A DNA stretch of 11,789 nucleotides. Source: Coriobacteriia bacterium (lineage in GTDB: Bacteria > Actinomycetota > Coriobacteriia > WRKU01 > WQUG01). The DNA lies in assembly GCA_009785705.1 (NCBI GenBank), contig WQVS01000038.1:1-11789 (forward strand), read 5' to 3'. Below, piece by piece: positions 1 to 5,009 of this stretch. The notes below the pieces were generated by a model that worked only from the letters and a program-made list of their open reading frames with translations, made no database searches and was not told the DNA's origin. The position numbers and the translations under genes were made by a program. Numbering within the stretch: the first letter of the stretch is position 1; each line of letters opens with the position of its first letter.

Positions 1-2
1 CG

Positions 3-299
3 GAGCGCAATGTTGCTCTAGTATGTTTTTTCTTGGTGATAGCTGTGCTCGTATCTGCGTTCTTTCGTATCTCGCTGATTGAGTGGGTAATCGTTGCCCT
101 GTGTTGCGGACTAGTGCTTGTGACAGAGCTACTTAATACTGCAATAGAGGCAGTAACAGACTTGGCCTGCAATGATGAGATTCATCCTTTGGCAAAAATT
201 GCAAAAGATACGGCTGCTGCTGCTACCTTAGTGGCTTCAGTAACCAGTTTAATAGCGGCAGTATTGGTGTTTGGCCCTAGAATCCTAGCCCTCTTCTAA
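3..299 (+). CDS. dgkA: Undecaprenol/diacylglycerol kinase, C-terminal part (runs off the left edge)
   Basis: The reading frame is open from the first bases of the window (it reads E-R-N-V-A-L-V) and stops at 297-299, so the 5' end lies outside. The visible 98 residues match the C-terminal two thirds of the small integral-membrane DgkA family. Seen: the entry motif E-R-N, a hydrophobic helix, the signature ELLNTAIEAVTD, then HPLAKIAKDTAAAA, and a final hydrophobic helix. In this family the E-x-x-N-T-A-I-E and K-x-A-K-D segments bind ATP/Mg and lipid. In Gram-positive bacteria the enzyme phosphorylates undecaprenol to recycle the cell-wall lipid carrier, so undecaprenol is the likelier substrate here. 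A TTG at 33 could be mistaken for the start, but family alignment requires the upstream residues. The stop is 7 nt before era, whose Shine-Dalgarno AAGGAC overlaps the stop; the order dgkA-era-recO is common in Gram-positive genomes. Confidence 0.88.
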   Translation, partial: ERNVALVCFFLVIAVLVSAFFRISLIEWVIVALCCGLVLVTELLNTAIEAVTDLACNDEIHPLAKIAKDTAAAATLVASVTSLIAAVLVFGPRILALF

Positions 300-306
300 G
301 GACATT

Positions 307-1227
307 ATGAATCCATCTCATGACAATAAAGACTTCCGTTCAGGGTTTGTGACCTTAGCGGGAAGGCCCAATGCGGGCAAATCGACGTTGGCAAATGCCT
401 TAGTTGGTACGAAGGTTGCCATTACTTCTGCTGCTCCGCAAACTACGCGTCATCGTTTGCGTGCAATTCTGACCACAGATGAAGCCCAAATCATTTTTGT
501 AGATACTCCAGGCTTGCATAGACCAAAGGATGCTCTGGGGGAAGAGGTAAATAAGTCTACCTATAAAGCCTTAGAGGACACAGATATCTCTGTGTTATTG
601 ATAGATAGCACGCGCCCTTTAGGCAAGGGTGATATCTGGGTTTTTGATTTGTTGAAAGAGGCAGCTGCTGGCACGGAGCCTTTAGTTCTTTTTACAAAGA
701 CCGATATTGCCACAGAAGAGCAGATTGCAGAGCAGAGGGCGGCACTGGCTGCCTTCACAGAAGTTGAGCCTTTGCTAATATCTGCCTATGAGGGACTGGG
801 GACAGCAGAGCTTGTGAATAAAGTCACAAATTTGCTACCCAAAGGTCCTCTTTGGTTTCCTGCAGATGCAGAAACAGATCAGCCTTTCGAGACCCTTATC
901 GCAGAATTCATCCGCGAAAAGATACTGCGCAGCACCTTTGACGAGGTTCCTCACGCCATTGGTATTCGAATTGATGAGCTAGAACAAGATTTAAAGCGCG
1001 ATTTGACCCGTATCGAGGCAACAATTTTTGTAGAGCGTGACTCGCAAAAAGGTATCGTTATTGGCAAAAAAGGGGCAGGCATCAAGGCGATCGGTGTTGA
1101 TGCGCGCAAAGATCTGGAACTGTTGCTAGGAACACGTGTATTTTTGGACTTGCGTGTCAAGGTAAAAAAGAATTGGCGTAAGGATGCTGCCCAGATTCGC
1201 CGCTTTGGCTATGGGGAAGGCTCGTAA
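307..1227 (+). CDS. era: GTPase Era (30S ribosome assembly)
   Basis: Full-length 306-aa Era, a GTPase that binds the 3' end of 16S rRNA during 30S maturation. The N-terminal G domain shows G1 GRPNAGKST (residues 19-27), G3 DTPG (66-69), G4 TKTD (130-133, where N-K-x-D is usual) and G5 SA (159-160). The C-terminal KH RNA-binding domain contains VIGKKGAGIKAIG (about 251-263) and the typical ending around RVKVKKNWRKD. Two small departures from consensus, Ala in place of Val in G1 and Thr in place of Asn in G4, are seen directly; both are tolerated in some Era/TrmE-like GTPases. The ATG at 307 follows AAGGAC at a good distance. The gene sits 7 nt after dgkA and 3 nt before recO, so the three are very likely one transcript whose promoter lies outside the window. 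Confidence 0.97.
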   Translation: MNPSHDNKDFRSGFVTLAGRPNAGKSTLANALVGTKVAITSAAPQTTRHRLRAILTTDEAQIIFVDTPGLHRPKDALGEEVNKSTYKALEDTDISVLLIDSTRPLGKGDIWVFDLLKEAAAGTEPLVLFTKTDIATEEQIAEQRAALAAFTEVEPLLISAYEGLGTAELVNKVTNLLPKGPLWFPADAETDQPFETLIAEFIREKILRSTFDEVPHAIGIRIDELEQDLKRDLTRIEATIFVERDSQKGIVIGKKGAGIKAIGVDARKDLELLLGTRVFLDLRVKVKKNWRKDAAQIRRFGYGEGS

Positions 1228-1230
1228 GTT

Positions 1231-1860
1231 GTGCGCACTTACACGGCAACAGTCTTAGTTCTAGGAAAAACTAAACTGGGGGAGACTGACCTCATCTTGA
1301 CACTTTTGAGCTCAGAAGACAGGCAAATCCGTGCTGTAGCAAAAGGGGCGCGTAAGCCAGGGGCAAAACTTTGTGGACTGTCAGAACCCTTTACGGTCTT
1401 TGAAGGCAAATTCCACACAGGAAAATCTTTAGATATTACTGCTGAAGCGAGAGCACTTGAGGTCTATGCAGGAATCCGCAGTGACTATGACCGTCTGATG
1501 GCTGGCAGCGTAGCCTTAGAGATAGCAGCTCAAGTCACAAACGATGGCGATACGGTACCCAGGCTCCACGCTATGACCTGTGCGCTTCTCGACACCCTAT
1601 CCAGTGCCCCTGAAGCCCAATTACAAAGTTTAGTCACGGCATACTTGTTGAAGGTTCTGGCAATGATAGGATATTCCCCTGAGTATGAGCTTTGTGCAAG
1701 GAATGAACGCTTGGCATGGTTGCTGCGAAACACCTTTGAAGAAGTGGCCAACAAAGAAGCTTGCAGTAATCTGTCAGACCTGCGCCAAGTAATGAATTTC
1801 ACCGAAAAGCACCTACCAGCAAAACTGAAATCTTTAAGCTGTTATCGCAAGTCTCTGTAG
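1231..1860 (+). CDS. recO: DNA repair protein RecO, short form lacking most of the zinc-finger segment
   Basis: RecO loads RecA onto SSB-coated single strands together with RecR (RecFOR pathway). The 209-aa product starts at GTG 1231, preceded by GGGGAAGG inside the end of era. The N-terminal OB fold is clear (Y-x-A-T-V-L-V-L-G, then L-G-E-T-D-L-I-L-T-L-L-S, then A-K-G-A-R-K-P-G). The helical C-terminal part follows, with LLKVLAMIGYSPEYELC and a final LPAKLKSL. Typical RecO proteins are about 230-260 aa and many carry four zinc-binding cysteines just after the G-Y-x-P-x-L-x-x-C motif. Here only the first of these (C in YELC) remains, and the chain runs almost directly into the next helix, so the finger is missing. 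E. coli RecO also lacks it, so the protein can be functional. No terminator with a T-run is visible after the stop. Confidence 0.93.
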   Translation: MRTYTATVLVLGKTKLGETDLILTLLSSEDRQIRAVAKGARKPGAKLCGLSEPFTVFEGKFHTGKSLDITAEARALEVYAGIRSDYDRLMAGSVALEIAAQVTNDGDTVPRLHAMTCALLDTLSSAPEAQLQSLVTAYLLKVLAMIGYSPEYELCARNERLAWLLRNTFEEVANKEACSNLSDLRQVMNFTEKHLPAKLKSLSCYRKSL

Positions 1861-1903
1861 GGATAGGTCTCTCAATAAGTCTTTAATCAACTTTATAAGA
1901 TTG

Positions 1904-1917
1904 TGACTTGCAAGTCA
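1904..1917. repeat. 14-bp perfect palindrome over the tRNA promoter -35
   Basis: TGACTTGCAAGTCA reads the same on both strands and contains the -35 hexamer TTGCAA of the tRNA-Gly promoter at its centre. It could be an operator or a chance palindrome; no T-run follows, so it is not a terminator. Confidence 0.5.
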
Positions 1918-1936
1918 TGGGAGTTTTCGCTAGTAT
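1908..1936 (+). promoter_or_regulatory. Promoter for the tRNA cluster
   Basis: TTGCAA (1908-1913) and TAGTAT (1931-1936) are separated by exactly 17 bp and lie 12 bp upstream of the mature tRNA-Gly 5' end. The GC-rich stretch between the -10 and the tRNA is short, as expected for a tRNA leader. Confidence 0.7.
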
Positions 1937-1948
1937 AGTTCACTGCGC

Positions 1949-2024
<76 letters not shown>

Positions 2025-2051
2025 ATTGCTTATCGAGTTTAACGATTCGAA

Positions 2052-2084
2052 CCCGTGAGGGGTGAATGCGAAAGCATTCACGGG
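2052..2084. repeat. GNRA-capped hairpin with an alternative pairing
   Basis: GTGAATGC (2062-2069), GAAA and GCATTCAC (2074-2081) form a perfect 8-bp stem with a GAAA tetraloop. A competing pairing uses CCCGTGA (2052-2058) with TCACGGG (2078-2084). The motif resembles extragenic palindromes; it lies inside the insert after tRNA-Gly. Confidence 0.7.
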
Positions 2085-2102
2085 CGAGCGAAGCGAGGTC
2101 TC

Positions 2103-2127
2103 CATGCATTGACACTGTCAATACATG
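2103..2127. repeat. 12-bp inverted repeat abutting the second tRNA-end copy
   Basis: CATGCATTGACA (2103-2114) and TGTCAATACATG (2116-2127) are complementary at 11 of 12 positions around a single C. The right arm ends exactly where the second copy of the tRNA-Gly 3' end begins (2128), so the palindrome marks the edge of the inserted segment. It could be a recombinase or regulator site. Confidence 0.65.
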
Positions 2128-2177
2128 CGAATCCCTTCATCCGCTCCAATCCTTTTTTGGATGAGCATATACCTTCT

Positions 2178-2202
2178 AGCCAGCGCATTACTGGCTTTTT
2201 TT
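2178..2202 (+). terminator. Rho-independent terminator after the tRNA-Gly region
   Basis: AGCCAG (2178-2183), a 7-nt loop, CTGGCT (2191-2196) and an unbroken T-run to 2202 form a standard intrinsic terminator between the tRNA-Gly insert and tRNA-Cys. Confidence 0.85.
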
Positions 2203-2220
2203 GTTTCTAGTATTTGGAAT

Positions 2221-2295
2221 GGCGACGTGGCCAAGTGGTAAGGCAGAGGCCTGCAAAGCCTTTATTCACCGGTTCAAATCCGGTCGTCGCCTCCA
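2221..2295 (+). tRNA. tRNA-Cys (anticodon GCA)
   Basis: The acceptor stem pairs GGCGACG (2221-2227) with CGTCGCC (2285-2291), with discriminator T and encoded CCA (2293-2295). The anticodon loop CTGCAAA carries GCA at 2253-2255. U73 and the GCA anticodon are the main identity elements of tRNA-Cys. No separate promoter is evident in the 18 bases after the preceding terminator, so transcription may come from incomplete termination upstream. Confidence 0.97.
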
Positions 2296-2305
2296 CTGTT
2301 TATTT

Positions 2306-2332
2306 ACTTGACGTGCGTAGTCAAGTTTTCTT
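2306..2332 (+). terminator. Hairpin terminator between tRNA-Cys and tRNA-Leu
   Basis: ACTTGAC (2306-2312), a 7-nt loop and GTCAAGT (2320-2326) form a 7-bp stem followed by TTT-C-TT. It is only 4 nt from the 5' end of tRNA-Leu, which leaves no room for a separate promoter. It may be a partial terminator or a processing signal in a shared transcript. Confidence 0.6.
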
Positions 2333-2336
2333 ATGT

Positions 2337-2423
2337 GTCGGAGTGGCGGAACGGCAGACGCGCTAGGTTGAGGGCCTAGTGTCCGACAAGGACGTGAGGG
2401 TTCAAATCCCTCCTCCGACACCA
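2337..2423 (+). tRNA. tRNA-Leu (anticodon GAG)
   Basis: Class II tRNA with a long variable arm. The acceptor stem pairs GTCGGAG (2337-2343) with CTCCGAC (2413-2419); discriminator A is at 2420 and CCA is encoded at 2421-2423. The anticodon stem CTAGG/CCTAG encloses TTGAGGG with GAG at 2370-2372. The variable arm has the stem GTCC/GGAC. It decodes CUC/CUU. Confidence 0.97.
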
Positions 2424-2458
2424 TTTCAAAATTTGATGACTGGATTTGAGCTCACAGG

Positions 2459-2546
2459 ACGCTACTTTAAGTCTGGCAATAAATATTTTTACTGACAATT
2501 TTGTCAATTGCAGTTTTTTCACTTGCTAATTTTTTCTAAGTAGCGT
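2459..2546. repeat. Widely spaced inverted repeat upstream of the SARP-like regulator
   Basis: ACGCTACTT (2459-2467) and AAGTAGCGT (2538-2546) are perfect 9-bp inverted copies 70 bp apart, bracketing the likely promoter of the regulator gene. Between them lies a tighter palindrome, TGACAA-TT-TTGTCA (2493-2506), that overlaps the -35. These are candidate regulator sites. The rest of the 172-bp gap between tRNA-Leu and the regulator is AT-rich and holds no gene. Confidence 0.5.
2501..2530 (+). promoter_or_regulatory. Possible promoter of the SARP-like regulator gene
   Basis: TTGTCA (2501-2506, 5 of 6 to consensus) and GCTAAT (2525-2530) are 18 bp apart, about 65 bp before the ATG at 2596. The -35 forms one arm of a TGACAA/TTGTCA palindrome, which would suit repression or autoregulation. 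Confidence 0.45.
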
Positions 2547-2595
2547 ACCTTTTACTTCCTCATTTGTTTGGCGGGGGGTCAGACAGGGGTAGGAA

Positions 2596-4770
2596 ATGAC
2601 TTCATCGATATCAAAAAGCCGCGATGCGGTGAAATTGGATGAACAGGTAGCTTCAGGTTTACTAGGAGTAGTCACCAAAGCTCAACTCTCAATTCGTAGA
2701 CAGTGCTACCATGAAGCGAGTGACATACTTGCTACAGCAGAGCACATCAGCGAAGGCAGAGTGGAGCTTAGAATCACTAAGGCGATACTTGAAATTCGCT
2801 GTCAGATGGCACTGTCTAATCTAGAGAAAGCTCACTATGCGTGGCAAGACTTAGAGGAAATTATCTCTCGATATCCGCAGATGAACAATTCAGAAATTAT
2901 GCTTCTAGGCGTTCGGTTACATTGGGCTTTGGGCGATGTTAAGACTGCCTTGTTCTGCTCGAAAACTGCGCTCTCAGTTTCTCGCAACTCGAAAGAGCAT
3001 ATTTTGTCCCAGGCTACTTCTGCTCGGATTCAATTTTGCTTAGAGGGCGAAGGTAGCGCAATCCTAAGAGAGCTAATGCCCCTGTGGTCTGCGCTCAAAA
3101 TCGACTGTAGCTTCTCTGAAGAATCAAGACTTTTGAGTAGACGACTAAAGTTAGTTTTGATGCTTGCTGCACTTTCACAGGGCAAGCTTCATTTGGTGCA
3201 AGAACTCATGGAAGATGTTGAGGCTCTGAGATCCATACTTGACCTTGAGCTTCATCTTTTAGCCGGTATCGCCAATATATTTGCTGGTGAATCTGGTCTA
3301 GCAATTCGTGCTGCTCAAGATGTAGATTTAGTGCAACTAAAGGATGGCTCTGGCAGACAAGAGCGCGCCACTTTACTGTGGTGGCAATCACTCATATATC
3401 ATGCTGTTGGCACAGAGCGCGAGGCTTATCGTAAGGCAGAAGATTTCCACAGTGCAATCTCTGCGCTTGGCTCAGGCACAGAACCTTGTGGATTGCAGCC
3501 CTATGCAGATGTACTTTTGCTCTCCTGCTTAATCCAGCGCAAGAATATAAAACGAGCTACTCAGATTATTGAGGACTATCCATCGGATAATCAGACACAT
3601 ATTGTGCAAGAACCTGCAAGATTAAGCAGGTCATTAGATGCGATGTTTGCTTTGTGCAGAGCCCTGCTTCTGTATGAACACGAAGGACTTCGCAAGGCGC
3701 GAGCCTCACTTGTTAAAGATAGAGGTAAAATTTTCAATGAGGATTCTATACTGACGGCTTGCCTAATGTGTCATGCGCACGAGCAGCTGTTTACCTTGCT
3801 TTGCAAGAGTTATGGTGTTGAGCATTTGCCGACAGAGCTTACAGACCTTCTGGATACAGAAATCTTTCAGCCAAGTTATGCTTGTACAGAAAGGCAGCTT
3901 CAGCAAAGTGAGTCAACAAAACTGCATAGAAGGTTTGTTTCCTGCAATGAGCAGGTAGAAATTCAGAATAAACGCGAGAAACCTTTGCAGATCCGCCTTT
4001 TTGGTGGTCTCGATGTTAGGGTTGCGGATAACCAACTAGACCTAAAGGGCTGGGGAAATAGTAGAACTCGTAGTCTTTTTATCAGTGTAGCCCTAGAAGC
4101 AGGAAATGAGTTTGCCCGTGAAGTGCTCATTGAGCGTCTTTGGCCAAAGCAGCAAGATGAAGACAGTGCATATAAAAGTTACAACGTAACCTGGTGCCAA
4201 ATGCGCAAAAAGATTCTTGATGCCCTGCCCAGTAAATCACACGATGAAACAGATTACATCTATGATTCTTTTCAAAACAGAGGAGGCAGATGCATTCTGA
4301 AAACACGAGATGTTTATGTAGATGTCCAAGAGTTTAATATCTTAAATATGAAACTTGCGGACTACTTGCATCAGAACAATAAGACTGCCTGCCTTGCAAC
4401 GATTAAGCAGATAGCAGAAGTTTATAAGGGAGACTTACTTCCTGGGGATCGCTACCTGGACTGGCTTGATATGGAGCGCAGGCACTATAGTAGGATGTTT
4501 CTTGATGCGATGTTGCTAGGTGCAAATATTTGCTTAGATAGCGGAGAGTCAGAATCGGCACTCTTTTACTTGCGCCGTGTTGATTTGTCACAGGCAGACA
4601 ATGAGGAGTTGTGCTATCTCAGCATGAAAGCCTATGCTGCCACAGGTCGCAGAGAAGAGGCTATTAATACCTACCTTAACTGCAGGCGTTATTTGCATGA
4701 TGAATTGGGATTGGATCCCAGTCAACGCATTACAGATCTTTATCAAGACCTTTTGTGCGAAAGCACTTAA
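2596..4770 (+). CDS. SARP/BTAD-family transcriptional regulator with long N-terminal helical-repeat region
   Basis: 724-aa cytoplasmic regulator. Residues 1 to about 455 form an all-helical region of leucine- and alanine-rich amphipathic segments typical of TPR-like repeats (for example A-L-G-D-V-K-T-A-L-F-C-S-K-T-A-L), with no ATPase Walker motif visible. Residues about 464-570 start with LQIRLFGGLDVRV and match the OmpR/SARP-type winged helix (RTRSLFISVALEAG, EVLIERLWP). Residues about 575-724 are the bacterial transcriptional activation domain (BTAD), with YKGDLLPGDRYLDWLDMER, the TPR-like AYAATGRREEAINTYLNCRR and the ending HDELGLDPSQRITDLYQDLL. In classic SARPs the DNA-binding and BTAD parts are N-terminal; here they are at the C-terminus, so the N-terminal repeats probably sense a partner or ligand. 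ATG 2596 follows GGGGTAGGAA. It stands alone, so its targets are not shown by context; inverted repeats on both sides may be autoregulatory sites. Confidence 0.85.
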   Translation: MTSSISKSRDAVKLDEQVASGLLGVVTKAQLSIRRQCYHEASDILATAEHISEGRVELRITKAILEIRCQMALSNLEKAHYAWQDLEEIISRYPQMNNSEIMLLGVRLHWALGDVKTALFCSKTALSVSRNSKEHILSQATSARIQFCLEGEGSAILRELMPLWSALKIDCSFSEESRLLSRRLKLVLMLAALSQGKLHLVQELMEDVEALRSILDLELHLLAGIANIFAGESGLAIRAAQDVDLVQLKDGSGRQERATLLWWQSLIYHAVGTEREAYRKAEDFHSAISALGSGTEPCGLQPYADVLLLSCLIQRKNIKRATQIIEDYPSDNQTHIVQEPARLSRSLDAMFALCRALLLYEHEGLRKARASLVKDRGKIFNEDSILTACLMCHAHEQLFTLLCKSYGVEHLPTELTDLLDTEIFQPSYACTERQLQQSESTKLHRRFVSCNEQVEIQNKREKPLQIRLFGGLDVRVADNQLDLKGWGNSRTRSLFISVALEAGNEFAREVLIERLWPKQQDEDSAYKSYNVTWCQMRKKILDALPSKSHDETDYIYDSFQNRGGRCILKTRDVYVDVQEFNILNMKLADYLHQNNKTACLATIKQIAEVYKGDLLPGDRYLDWLDMERRHYSRMFLDAMLLGANICLDSGESESALFYLRRVDLSQADNEELCYLSMKAYAATGRREEAINTYLNCRRYLHDELGLDPSQRITDLYQDLLCEST

Positions 4771-4773
4771 GTT

Positions 4774-4862
4774 CCTGGATATTGGTAAGTAGACAATTGC
4801 TGATGTTTATATCTTTGACTGCGAAATTGAAGGAATTTGGCAGTCTACTTACCTTTTCCAGG
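4774..4862. repeat. 89-bp structured intergenic element with nested, competing hairpins
   Basis: The outer arms are CCTGG (4774-4778) with CCAGG (4858-4862), and GGTAAGTAGAC (4784-4794) with GTCTACTTACC (4843-4853), a perfect 11-bp pairing. Inside, GACTGC-g-AAATT (4817-4828) pairs with AATTT-g-GCAGTC (4834-4845) around the loop GAAGG. The inner and outer stems compete for the shared GTC at 4843-4845. No T-run follows, so it is not a standard terminator. It lies in the 3' region of the regulator gene and upstream of the secA promoter. It could be an RNA-level element, a paired operator, or a small terminal-inverted-repeat element; no target duplication is seen. Confidence 0.65.
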
Positions 4863-4931
4863 TGAATTTATGTAAGCTGCATATATACTCTTTTCTTGAG
4901 TAAACTCTAGGTGACAGACTGCCGTTATCAC

Positions 4932-4960
4932 TTATGAAATATGAGTATCTATGCTAAGAT
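4932..4960 (+). promoter_or_regulatory. secA promoter with extended -10
   Basis: TAAGAT (4955-4960) is preceded by TGC, forming an extended -10. A weak -35, TTATGA (4932-4937), lies 17 bp upstream. The expected start near 4967 gives a 5' leader of about 43 nt ending in the ribosome site GAAGGAAAG before ATG 5010. Confidence 0.6.
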
Positions 4961-5009
4961 TATGGGTTGGTAAATACCACCTCTATGTTGTGAAGGAAAG
5001 CGAAAATCC

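Noticed and set aside
33..299. TTG 33 as the true start of the kinase gene
   Set aside because: The conserved E-R-N segment and first hydrophobic residues lie in frame upstream, so the gene is cut by the window edge rather than starting at 33.
2040..2100. Minus-strand tRNA suggested by the inverted T-loop-like GATTCGAACC
   Set aside because: No matching acceptor, D-arm or anticodon stem can be built around it.
2308..2336. TTGACG and TTATGT at 17-bp spacing as a promoter for tRNA-Leu
   Set aside because: The start point would fall inside the tRNA, and the elements are better explained as part of the terminator hairpin.
4774..4862. Reading the 89-bp hairpin element as a rho-independent terminator or a proven MITE
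   Set aside because: There is no T-run after the stem and no target-site duplication at the flanks, so neither label can be supported; it is kept as a structured element.
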